Below, piece by piece: positions 1-8,046 of a stretch of 13,568 bases of DNA (the first letter of the stretch is position 1; each line of letters starts with the position of its first letter). Source of the DNA: Cudoniella acicularis (lineage: Eukaryota; Ascomycota; Leotiomycetes; Helotiales; Helotiaceae). Below the pieces are notes generated by a model. The model ran no database searches. It was given only the letters and a program-made list of their open reading frames with translations, and was not told the DNA's origin. The stretch spans positions 1 to 13,568 of the forward strand of contig JAAMPI010001510.1 in assembly GCA_013054445.1 (NCBI GenBank), read 5' to 3'. Made by a program: the position numbers and the translations under genes.

Positions 1-549
1 GGTGTTGCTGGTGGTGGAGTGTATGTTTGTGGTTGTATTTGGACTTTTTGTGGTTCGGTGGTTTGTGGTTGAGGGGTTGGGAGAGGTTGTGAAAGCTATA
101 GCATAATTAGTTAGGGTAATGGTGGAGCTTTCAGGGGCAAATGAACTTACTTCGGATGATTGAGATTGTGCGGAAGAAGGGTCTGCTGCTTGTGAAGTCT
201 GCGAGCTTGTTAGTAACGAGCCAGGGGTCCATAACGATGGGTTATTGCATACCTTCAACTCAGAAGCCGACGAAGCATCACTGCTAGCCTCTAGATTTCT
301 TGACACACCCAGAAGCTCCTGTATCTCTTCATTTTTGAGTCCTTTGGTCTCCAAGAACGCAATCTTCTTGTCCGTTGTTGCATCTTTAACCTCTTCTTCC
401 TCCAAGAACTTCCTTGCTTGCTCCAAGACTGCTGCTCTGTTTTCTGGCTCTGATGCTGGTTTCTCGGTTTCTTTCGCGGTGTTATCGTCTGCCTTCTGCT
501 GCCATGACGGCGTGCTCGCCTTCTTCTCTCCTTGCTCTGAATCGCTCAT
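1..549 (-). CDS. PEX14: Pex14-family peroxin, 5' part (partial at window edge)
   Basis: Seen: a minus-strand frame opens at ATG 549 and is still open at base 1. Best model is exon 549-253 (99 codons), intron 252-199 (54 bp, GTATGC...CTAAC...GCAG), exon 198-151 (16 codons), intron 150-96 (55 bp, GTAAGT...CTAAC...ATAG), exon 95-1. Both introns could be read through, but only splicing turns the tail into a clean Pro/Gln-rich linker (PTPQPQTTEPQ...TYTPPPATP). Residues about 38-83 contain ARKFLEEEEVKDA, DKKIAFLETKGL and NEEIQELL, the three-helix Pex14 N-terminal domain that in known peroxins binds the cargo receptor Pex5 at the peroxisomal membrane. The start MSDSEQGEKKASTPSWQ and the long hydrophilic leader before the domain resemble the filamentous-fungal Pex14/17 (PEX33) type more than classical Pex14, which begins almost directly with the domain; this subtype call is inference. 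The membrane and coiled-coil parts lie outside the window. Confidence 0.8.
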   Translation of the reverse strand, partial: MSDSEQGEKKASTPSWQQKADDNTAKETEKPASEPENRAAVLEQARKFLEEEEVKDATTDKKIAFLETKGLKNEEIQELLGVSRNLEASSDASSASELKVCNNPSLWTPGSLLTSSQTSQAADPSSAQSQSSEVSSFAPESSTITLTNYAIAFTTSPNPSTTNHRTTKSPNTTTNIHSTTSNT

Positions 550-961
550 TTTGAGAGATCGAAATAGCAAAGCAACTTGGATTGGCGCATTCGTGTTTTG
601 ATTGTTGTTGGTGGTCGGCATCGGCATCAAACTTCACGTGCCTCGGTCCAGAAAATATTACTTACGTAATATAATGGAGTGCTGCCATTGGGCAATAATT
701 GAAGTGCCAATCCTCACCGCGCGATAGTCATCTTTCACTTCAAGAGTCGCATGTACCTTCCTCACTTGTATCAGTTACTTTTGCTCACATTTCTTCATTT
801 CTTCATATTTTTACATCTCGCTTTTCCAACTTCTTTTGACTTTTTATAGCATATTGCACCACTCACTTGCGGCAACACGCGGTATCACAACCATCCCCGC
901 GACGTCAAACAAGAATTTTGGCGCAAGTGTCAGCCACCGCACGCAAATCTCATCACCAAAG
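550..961. promoter_or_regulatory. Divergent promoter between the peroxin and the 47-codon ORF
   Basis: The 412 bp between two divergent start codons hold no credible ORF. Visible elements are an E-box CACGTG at 635-640 directly abutting CCTCGG at 641-646, a perfect 8-bp palindrome TTACGTAA at 662-669 (bZIP-type), and an inverted CCAAT box (ATTGG) at 687-691. CCTCGG is the published core of the FarA/FarB fatty-acid response element in Aspergillus, found upstream of beta-oxidation and peroxin genes. Here it lies about 95 bp upstream of the peroxin ATG. Binding is inferred; only the motifs are seen. The segment 770-840 is T/C-rich, as expected upstream of the plus-strand start. Confidence 0.55.
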
Positions 962-1166
962 ATGGCCGGACGAGCCAGTAAGAAGATCAGAAGACTCAGT
1001 ACAGACTCCGAGGGTACGGAAGAGGGGTATGAGTGGGTAGGGCTGAAGGGGTCTTCCAAGACCGAGGCGGCCACGCCATCGTCGAACAAGGGCAAGAACA
1101 AGTAAGTCGCCGTCGCCCTCTTATGCTGTGGATCTCGATTGCGGCTGCGGCTACTTCCCTAGATAA
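962..1166 (+). CDS. Small basic hypothetical protein (47 aa), possible terminal-codon intron
   Basis: ATG 962 sits in an excellent start context (CACCAAAGATGG) and opens a 47-codon frame, MAGRASKKIRRLSTDSEG... to ...NKGKNK, stopping with TAA at 1103-1105. The product is hydrophilic and Lys/Arg/Ser-rich, with a possible nuclear-localisation patch KKIRR near the N-terminus; no domain is recognised. The stop codon overlaps a consensus splice donor (GTAAGT, 1102-1107), and the first good pyrimidine-tract acceptor is CTTCCCTAG ending at 1162. Splicing out 1102-1162 (61 bp) would join AA to A-TAA and again encode a terminal Lys plus stop (1164-1166), so spliced and unspliced forms give the same 47 residues. 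The gene is divergent from the peroxin. It could be a real small nuclear protein, a 5' exon of a longer transcript, or chance; the start context and the stop/donor arrangement favour a real gene. Confidence 0.45.
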
Positions 1167-1629
1167 AGCGAGCTTCAGCGTTGTAGCGGCCACTTATGAT
1201 AGCGAAATGGGCGGTGGGGGATTTTTGGTGAGGTTGTACGAATGGAGTCGTCGCGAAGAACAAAGTCGGCCTCTCGTCAGCAGCGTTCGGAAGAACCACG
1301 CGTGTTGTTGGTTGGATTGACGAGCAGCTGGGACGGACGAGGCGTCTGTGTGGGATTGTCCTTGGCCATTCTATCCTGCCTCTGCTTCCTTCTTACCCGC
1401 GCACATCCCTCAAGAGCTCTTGCATTCACGTTGCCGCCGTCGTCGTGGCAGTCGAGGTTGCGTGCAGTGCAGTGCTGCGCATCACGGCTTTTCTTATCGA
1501 GGCAGCGACCCGAATGGCCCTTGCACCTTGAATCTCCTCCTCCCGAGCCTTTCTTTGTCTACATTACCCCCTTCCCCCATCAATTCCATCCTTTAACCAT
1601 CTTCTTCATCCATCAACCCGCCCTTCGCC
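1167..1629 (+). promoter_or_regulatory. Upstream region and leader of IES2
   Basis: No supported gene lies here; the overlapping plus-strand frames (1033-1320, 1242-1688, 1348-1596) have no family resemblance and run into the IES2 start in another frame. From about 1530 to 1625 the plus strand becomes C/T-rich (CCTTTCTTTG, CCCCCTTCCCCC, CCATCTTCTTCATCC). In filamentous fungi such tracts commonly lie at the transcription start and leader of housekeeping genes. No TATA box is obvious. The IES2 start context is CGCCATGTC. Confidence 0.4.
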
Positions 1630-2979
1630 ATGTCAACACGTCGCAGCCAGCGTTCGGCGGCGGTAAAAGCCAAAGAAGCAATTACTGATAGTTCTTACGA
1701 CAGAGCGCCATCGCGATCGAGCCGCAAGGCCGCCGAAAATATTTCCAGTGCTACGGTCTCACGTGGTGCGACGACTGGTTCACCCAGAGGTTCTCAATCT
1801 TTGAGTTTGACGGTAAAGACTTCCTCCAGCAAACTTCGTGAGGCAATTCGCTCAAGCCCTTTGGCACAGTCTGTGTCAGTAGGTGGCAGAGACCGATTTG
1901 CCGGAGGCGAGATTATCGAGGGCAAGAGATCGAGAAATGTTCGAAAAAGCTACGTTTTAGAGTCCGACAGCGAGGACGACGAAGATGAAGAAATGGAGGA
2001 TGTTGCCGATGACGATGCCGAGGGCGAAACGGTTGAAGAAGACGACGACGATATAGACGCCGAGGACGACGGTTTAGGAGACGAAGATGCAGAGGGCGAC
2101 GTCGACATGGATTTACCACCTCCCCCGCCAGCTATCAAGATTTCAAAGGCCCAATCTGGACGTCAAACCATTACCGCCAAGGCTCCCAAGGGCGACAAGA
2201 AGACTGTTGAGCAGAAAGAAGTCGAACTCGGTAGCGACGATGAAGAATTAAGTGAGCTGGAGAGTGAGATCGAGGTTGAGGAGGAAGAGGCAATGCAAAC
2301 AGGTAACGAGGAAGATGCCGAAGGCGAAGAGGAAGAAATTGAGGTCGACGAGGGAGCTGAGGATGATGAAGAGGAACTGGACAGCGACGATGACACCCCT
2401 GGTGGCGGAAGTCGAGGTTCTACTCCTGATCTTAACAAGTTGACCAAGAGACAACGAGCAAGACTCGAGGAAGGGGGAAGTGGCTTTTTGATGGCTCTTC
2501 CAGATGGTGAGCCTATTTAGTCCTGGGACAAGTCCACGTGCTAAACATAATTGCAGAGGTCCAAGTCAAGAAGCAGTTGACGGCAGAAGAGCATGCTATG
2601 CGTCGTGCTGAAATGGCACGACGGAGGAAGAATCTCAGCGAGAAGCGCAATGAAGAAGAAAAAGGTATGTCACCTTAACCATATTCACATTGCACTTTTT
2701 AACACATCCTAGATGGAAACTATCAACAAACTTCTCAAGAAGCAAGCTCCAAAAACCAACGCCCGCCGCAGAGACTTCAACGGAATGGGTGGTGACGCAA
2801 CTCCCGATATGGAAGGTCAAAAGCCAAACCCACTTTTCGTCAGATGGGTCAGCAGCAAAGATGGAAATCGGATTGGTGTCCCGGAAGAGTGGGTCGAGGG
2901 TCCAGTTGGAAATATGTTTCAGAATAGCATCAAGAGTGCAAATGGGATGGGTGGAAAGCTAATTGAGGAAGTGTCTTGA
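1630..2979 (+). CDS. IES2: INO80 chromatin-remodelling complex subunit Ies2 (PAPA-1-like domain)
   Basis: Role (family knowledge): Ies2/INO80B is a subunit of the nuclear INO80 nucleosome remodeller and helps activate its ATPase. Seen: exon 1 is 1630-2506. It begins MSTRRSQRSAAVKAK, carries SSSKLREAIRSSPL and RNVRKSYVLESDSE, then a very acidic tract (about residues 111-262) and LTKRQRARLEE with FLMALPD (about 271-292). Intron 1 is 2507-2556 (50 bp, GTGAGC...TTGCAG). Exon 2 is 2557-2664, encoding the conserved basic helix EEHAMRRAEMARRRKNLSEK. The C-terminal frame 2713-2979 carries METINKLLKKQAPK and PLFVRWVSSKDGNRIGVPEEW, the PAPA-1 and zinc-finger-HIT-like tail of this family. Odd: the only good intron 2 (2665 GTATGT to 2712 CCTAG) leaves one extra G (2664), so exons 2 and 3 are out of phase. 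A weak acceptor ending at 2746 restores the frame but deletes the conserved METINKLLKKQ. Family call is firm; the exon 2/3 junction is unresolved. Confidence 0.88.
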
Positions 2980-3347
2980 ATGCCTTCATCGGATCTATTT
3001 GTCATCCAGGGGTGTTTTTGGCTGGCGTTTTTGGGGGGGGATCATTGAGTATGATGGTTTGGTTGGGCCGTTCAAAAATGGGTAGATGGTTCTGCTAGTG
3101 TGATATTTCAATAAATGTGTTTATTTTCCAAGCTGGTGCCAGTGGTCCAGGTCAAGTGAGTCAAGTGAACTCCAAAACTTCAGTGAGCATTTCATTTTAA
3201 TATTAGACTGCATGGGGCTCACGAAATTAATAAAATCCTTTGAGGAAACTCTGCTCGATATCACATCCATACTATTCTCATAGAAAGGGGTTCTCAAATA
3301 AAGCCGTACTCATTTCTATTTACATGAATTTGTATTTGCCCTAGGGG
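2980..3347. promoter_or_regulatory. Convergent 3' intergenic region with paired polyadenylation hexamers
   Basis: IES2 ends at 2979 on the plus strand and the finger gene ends at 3348 on the minus strand, so this is a tail-to-tail region with no credible ORF. AATAAA at 3110-3115 lies about 130 bp after the IES2 stop, a normal 3'UTR distance. Four bases later TTTATT at 3120-3125 is the same hexamer on the minus strand, about 225 bp after the finger-gene stop. An eight-G run lies near 3033-3040. Another AATAAA occurs near 3228-3233 on the plus strand. Confidence 0.5.
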
Positions 3348-5908
3348 CTAATGAGTCGAAGTGCTGTCAAAGTTACCGAAGTATAAGTTGAAGTTCGAAT
3401 TCTCAAGTGACCAGTCGTCAGGCAAACCAGTGGATGATGTTGGGTCATCTGTTCCGAATGTATCTTTCCAGATCACGGGAATTGAAGCACTGGGTTCCGA
3501 GGCCTCAGGCATATCAGAGTCATTCATAAGTAGAGTGTCCGAGGGGCCAAGATGTGCAATTTCTAGTGGAGTTGCGAGTTCGCCCCCGGGATTTTGACTC
3601 GTATTGGCCGAACTCGGTTCATCATAGAATGTAGCCTCGGTGACTTGTCTTGATGGGGATAAGCTGGGTTGAGAAATAGCGGAAGTTGTTTGCCGTTTCG
3701 ATACATGCAACAGGGAGGGGTCGGAGGCTTCCTCAAACTGTAAGACTCGGTGGACATCTGGAAATGGACCTCGAGGCATTGGAAGTCGATTCAGCTGAAC
3801 CGACTCTGGTCCATCGCTGGTCATAACCGAGTGAGTTGGCATTGGTGGAGATGAATCTAGTTGGGAGATGCTAGCAACTGGAGCCGGGCTTGAGGATGCA
3901 TTTGCGGATCCACTCGGTCTTTTGCGTTTTCTTCCTTGTTTTGCTGCATTTTCTCGTTGGGTTTCTTCATGCTCGGCAAGGTCCATCGCGGCTTCAGTAC
4001 GATGAAGGATTCTGGTTAGCTCAGTAGGTTCAAGTCGACCTATCTCCCCAGAGCTTGAATCAGCCTCCAAGTAATCTCTCAGCAGTTGCAGAGCTCTCCT
4101 CTTCTTGCGTGTACATGCCACAACTAATTTGCTTGTCAGGACACATATCCGCTTTTGGAATAGGTTACTCACATGGACTATTTGGTATTGTTGTTTGGGG
4201 AAAGAACATGTACCATCCAATGAACCACTTACCAAGCTCATCCTCAGCAGTCTCGGGGGTCTCCTGTGATTGGCCTTGATACAAATCACGATTTCTGAGG
4301 ACCCATCCTCGCAGCTCCAGCTCCTTTGGATTACACTCCCGGGGTAAGGTCTTCGATTTACCATACTCCTCCATGGCTTGTTTAATCTCGTACATCCTTT
4401 CCGGCGATGCTCCTGTTTGACATATTTCGTCGTTGGCTGGTTGGGATTCACCTGGGGGTAAGAGATCGCATAAACTATCTTCTTTATAGTGGTTTTTTAG
4501 AGCCGCCTCGCTGTCAAACAATCGGCCGCACCGTACGCACGGTGGCGAGAGTGTGTGGTGGTTGGGACTCTCCGTTTTCTTTTTCCTTGTCGGATTTTTT
4601 GTGCTATCGGACATTGAATGATCGCTAACGAAAAGCGAAATTAGCTTCAAGGATAAAGACTCGGTAAAGGAACCAAGGAACATACCAGAGTAAGTGCCGG
4701 GACTTTGGAGATTCACCAGGTTTACCTTTGCAGGGAGTGCCGTTAGCCCTATGCCAGCAGACCATAGGTAAGGCGCGCGGGGTTTGTCCAGGACCAGTAC
4801 TAATTTCAACAGCCACTGTGGTGTCCTCAGGTAGGCCGGTCTCGTTGTATGTCCCAGATCCGAAGTTCCCAGATCCGAAGTTCGAGGCTTTACCTAATGG
4901 GGTAGATGGCATTCCAGAGGGAGAGGAGAAGCCCCCACTACTATCTCTACTCCCGCTTGGCGTGGCAGATTGTGGCGGAGAAGATGTCCCACAAGAGCTG
5001 CCGAGCGGTACCGTGCGGCTAAGAAATCCGTCGGAAGACAATGAACCATATTCCTTCGGGGGCTTTTGCTTCGGGTCTTTAGGATGCCATGTTACGTCCT
5101 TCGCATCCCTCAAACACCGTAATCGCTTCGCGGTATCTTGACATCCTCTAGATGTGAACGAGTGTCTTGAGAATTCATGCTCATCAGAGCAAGCCGATTC
5201 GAAGTCCTCACTTGGAATGATGCCCGACACTTCTGCTATCATGCGTTCACGTGGAGTGAGAGGGAAACGTGAGACGGGGGTTTGGGCGGTTTCTGATCGG
5301 TCAGAACACGGAAATTCCGAAATTTGCAGCTCAGCTGCAACTATCCGTTCGCTTGAATTCAGTGAGGGGTTTGACGCAGGTGTAGGTGAATCTTTAAGCG
5401 GGGTCCTAAGCCAAGGTGAAGCATTTTGACTGCCAGAGTTACTCGAAAGGCGACTTGGCGTACAAGCACTCGAAGGCAATGATGATTCCGAGTCGTTGTC
5501 ATTAGAGATTAGGAAAGGGTCTTCCACCGGGTCGTGAAGGATACTGGATGAAACACCCAACGCCAGCAATTGGGCCTCGACGGCAAAGAACAAATGTATT
5601 GAACACGGTTCTATATCTTCTCGATTGTTTTTGGCAAGCCAGAATTTGAGCAGGAATTGTGTAAGACCCATTGCAGTACCCGCTGGCCATCCAACGTCCC
5701 AAGCGCCGGTTTCTATCACCCAGTCTGCCATGCTAGATTTTTGATTATGCACGCCGGAAACGTAGATGCCAGATTCTATGCCATGGTTTTCGTCCGACTC
5801 GAATGTCCAAGGGGCATAGTGGCCAGTGATTGGGCTTATGGTATGCAGGCTTGCTTCAGATCCCTTGACTTCACCACTTCTGGAAAAGCGAGCACGAGAG
5901 CGAGCCAT
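3348..5908 (-). CDS. Fungal C2HC zinc-finger-like protein (816 aa, three exons)
   Basis: Model: exon 5908-4686, intron 4685-4625 (61 bp, GTATGT...GCTAAT...GTTAG), exon 4624-4173, intron 4172-4124 (49 bp, GTGAGT...CTGAC...ATTAG), exon 4123-3348. Phases match and give 816 residues. The frame extends upstream to a GTG at 5947 but the first ATG is 5908. Seen: a Ser/Pro-rich low-complexity N-terminal half, then CWHRANGTPCKG (about residue 383) leading to C408. A C-x2-C-x12-H-x6-C finger follows (C437, C440, H453, C460; CVRCGRLFDSEAALKNHYK). Next is a GASPERMYEIKQAMEE helix, then GKWFIGWYMFFPQTTIPNSP and ALQLLRDYLEAD. A basic patch GRKRKRP near 622-628 may be a nuclear signal. This order matches a family of uncharacterised fungal proteins in which a split Cys/His finger precedes a short W..IY..LFP...SPY-like motif. 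DNA or RNA binding is inference. Two genes (second ATG at 4612) is possible but less likely, since no promoter-sized gap exists. Confidence 0.65.
4853..4882 (-). repeat. 15-bp perfect tandem duplication within the finger gene
   Basis: CCCAGATCCGAAGTT occurs twice in succession (4853-4867 and 4868-4882). On the coding strand it encodes NFGSG-NFGSG inside the low-complexity N-terminal half. The length is a multiple of three, so the frame is kept. Zero divergence between copies suggests a recent replication-slippage event. Confidence 0.9.
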
Positions 5909-6573
5909 TATCGCTAATTCCTGGGGAATGAACCAGAGGATATTCACGGATGATCCAATATTATGCGCCAGAGAATTGCGATGTAAATAATGTTTTGTTC
6001 GTCCGTTGAGATTCGCAGTGTGTATGGCAACTTATTGGATTGTGATCGAGCTATAGCAATTGCGTTAGGATTTTTTCTCTCGCCCTGTAAGGAAGGATAC
6101 TAACGCTGCAAATACGATCCTTAAACTTGCTTCCCTACGCGGGAGTCATTAGCGACCTGTCGAGTCAACGTAGCCGCACTGGGAGACAAGATCGGAAATG
6201 CGGTGAATTGGATCGGATTAAGAAAATAGAAGGCCGGTAAAATGTGCTTGATGGGTGAGGTGGTGAGGTAGTAAAGATATTCCTGATCCGAGGGTCTTAG
6301 CTGGTGGTTGATGGTTGGGAGACAAAAATGAATTGGAGGTGAAATCACTTTTGGAGGTTTTTGAATTGGCGAAGCATTGCTGCGGTTGTCAGGGCAACAG
6401 ATCCGGACTCCACAGACACCGACCATCCTACGGTGGCCGAGGTATGACACAAGTGAGGATCACCTACATGCTGCCGCCAGCAGCGTTTCACCAGCTCTAC
6501 TAATGCCAATCTACAGTGACATCGCAACCGAAATCAAAAAGCCAGTCGTTGCAAAGAAGAATTGGGTATACAA
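5909..6573. other. Upstream and intergenic region without a supported gene
   Basis: Upstream of the finger gene ATG the sequence is of mixed composition. Frames on both strands (for example 6121-6450 minus, 6377-6601 plus) are short, lack ATG-led conserved motifs, and show no intron pattern that would join them. The first 150 bp beside 5908 presumably hold the finger-gene promoter, but no specific box is convincing. Confidence 0.4.
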
Positions 6574-6672
6574 CTTGATAAAATTCATTTTGCTAATGTA
6601 GGTTCTATTTTACTGATGTAAATTTTATTTTTACTGACATAAGTTTTATTTGACTGATACAGATTCAATTTA
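6574..6672. repeat. Degenerate ~20-bp tandem repeat, five copies
   Basis: Five consecutive units share the pattern CT(g/a)AT-x4-(T/A)TT(t/c)ATTTTA. They lie at about 6574-6592, 6593-6612, 6613-6633, 6634-6653 and 6654-6672. The middle three are clearest: CTAATGTAGGTTCTATTTTA, CTGATGTAAATTTTATTTTT(A), CTGACATAAGTTTTATTTGA. Unit length varies between 19 and 21 and substitutions are mostly transitions. The array is not in a gene. It may be an old minisatellite or part of a decayed element. Confidence 0.7.
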
Positions 6673-7326
6673 CCGTAATTTGTGCCTTAATCATGGTGGT
6701 GCCTTTTCTTTATTCAAATAACAATACGCAAGGCAGAGAGGTGAAGGAACGACTCAAGCAAGTAAAAGGTTTGCCGCTGTTTCGATGAAGAGCCCGCGAA
6801 GCGACAGTACTTGGGTAACCTTACCAGTACAATAATCCAGAGAGTGCGTATAGCTAAAAAACCTCATGTTCAAAACCAGCGCTCGAAGGCTGAAGCTTTC
6901 TGAGTTTGTGGGCGCTGGTCCCAGTTGTTACCGTTGCCTGGCCGACAACTCGAAGTTAAGCGAGAGCTCAACCCCTGACTAGTGGCTGCTCAGCCTGCCC
7001 CTTAACTTAACAAAACCACCCTCCGGCGAGATCTCGCCAGCACAAAATTCTATTGAAGACAAACTTCGCAGAGGCATAGCCAAGCCCCATGTGTGCGCCT
7101 TTCTCGCAGCGCAGCTCTTCACTGGAGCGACCTAGTGGTCCCGACCGTGACGGACTGGCACACCGCGAATTTTCCCACTCAAGGCTGTGGAGAATATGTC
7201 GCAGGCTCTGTCTCCTTTCCACTGCACGCTCATACGAGGCCATACAAGAAGTCTTCATAAGTAAAAAGCTCAACTGCTCTGTCCACCTCTAGCTTAAATA
7301 TCATTCTAACCATTTCTCGCTTCTCC
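6673..7326. other. Non-coding stretch with nested inverted repeats, ending in the promoter of the membrane-protein gene
   Basis: No credible ORF is present. Between 6875 and 6964 there are consecutive stem-forming pairs: ACCAGCGC 6875-6882 with GCGCTGGT 6912-6919; AGTTGT 6923-6928 with ACAACT 6945-6950; CTCG 6949-6952 with CGAG 6961-6964. The last ~60 bp before 7327 become C/T-rich (CATTTCTCGCTTCTCC), like a fungal leader. The segment could encode a structured RNA or be a decayed repeat; the sequence alone does not decide. Confidence 0.35.
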
Positions 7327-8046
7327 ATGATGTCTGAAGTCGTCGAGACCAGTACCAGTACCACACCTGCGGAAGTCGGAACCTTGAGACTCATCACTCC
7401 TTTCCAGCCAGAAACTTCGGTACAATGGTGGGTAATTGTCAAGAAGCGCAAAACACTCCAATTACATCTCCTCAATCTCTCGACATCTCAAACCGGCGCT
7501 ACCTTTATACACAGCCTGCGGCAGAAGTATGAGAGTATCAAGCCCACTCGGCCCTGGTGGCTCACAGAGCCAAAAATATCAGAGGCCATTGTATCACCAG
7601 TAAGCTCATCATCAAATTCTAATTCTATAGGCCTCGCTTTCTAACAATTCTACCAGTACTGCATCGGCGATCCCGAGGTCCAAGATTACCCTCGAGATAT
7701 CCTCATTACAAGTAACTCATATCGCCCTGACTTGACCGATGCATTCCACAACCCGAATTTACTGCACAGCGCAGCGAGCTTCATACAATTGAACAAACAG
7801 TTCGATATAATGCGAGCTCACGGAGTTCCCGGTCGTGAAGATGTATCTCATTCCGCAATCCTCATTACAAACGACGTCAACAATTGTATCTTGTTGTGGG
7901 TTATTGTCTTCATGATTCTTTTCTCCGTCATTATTGGCATTGTAGCTGGATTGTTGGTTGATAGCTCGTTTGGAGTGGCTATATCTACTGGCTTGATTGG
8001 TCTCTTCGCTTTGATTCAGGGATGTATTTTTGTGGCGGATAAGTGA
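7327..8046 (+). CDS. Uncharacterised protein with two C-terminal membrane helices (220 aa)
   Basis: Model: exon 7327-7599 (91 codons), intron 7600-7656 (57 bp, GTAAGC, branch TTCTAAC, acceptor CTACCAG), exon 7657-8046. The junction is phase 0 and yields 220 residues. Start is ATG 7327, with a second ATG immediately after (MMSEV). Seen: a soluble N-terminal region with a Trp-rich patch (QWWVIVKKRK) and RPWWLTEPKISEAI, then YCIGDPE, then RDILITSNSYRPDLTDAF. Two strongly hydrophobic segments follow at about 168-192 (CILLWVIVFMILFSVIIGIV) and 196-217 (FGVAISTGLIGLFALIQG), separated by a three-residue VDS/SSF turn, ending VADK. There is no N-terminal signal peptide. This looks like a tail-anchored helical hairpin with a cytosolic N-terminal domain. 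I recognise no characterised family; similar lineage-restricted hypothetical proteins are common in filamentous fungi. It stands alone, 1.4 kb from the finger gene. Confidence 0.7.

Noticed and set aside
245..601. Plus-strand 118-codon frame rich in Ser/Phe/Leu
   Set aside because: It is the antisense shadow of the Pex14-family exon, has no ATG at its reported start, and the minus strand has a recognisable domain and introns.
1242..1688. 148-codon plus-strand frame overlapping the IES2 start
   Set aside because: No family resemblance; it lies over the pyrimidine-rich leader and runs into IES2 in another frame.
1913..2454. Minus-strand Ser-rich and Arg-rich frames
   Set aside because: Antisense of the Asp/Glu-rich acidic tract of IES2; composition is explained by GAC/GAA codons read backwards.
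4204..4258. Possible extra intron in the finger gene (GTAAGT...CAAATAG, 55 bp)
   Set aside because: Removing it would leave a 5-nt exon and break the reading frame; reading through gives the expected IGWYMFFPQ...IPNSP motif.
4728..5429. Plus-strand frames inside the finger gene
   Set aside because: Shadows of the long minus-strand exon; no introns or motifs of their own.
6121..6450. 109-codon minus-strand frame
   Set aside because: No recognisable motif and no convincing splice partners.
6940..6990. 5S rRNA-like string (GAAGTTAAGC...CTGACTAGTGGC)
   Set aside because: Only about ten bases match the 5S core; the flanking helices and internal promoter boxes of a fungal 5S gene are not present.
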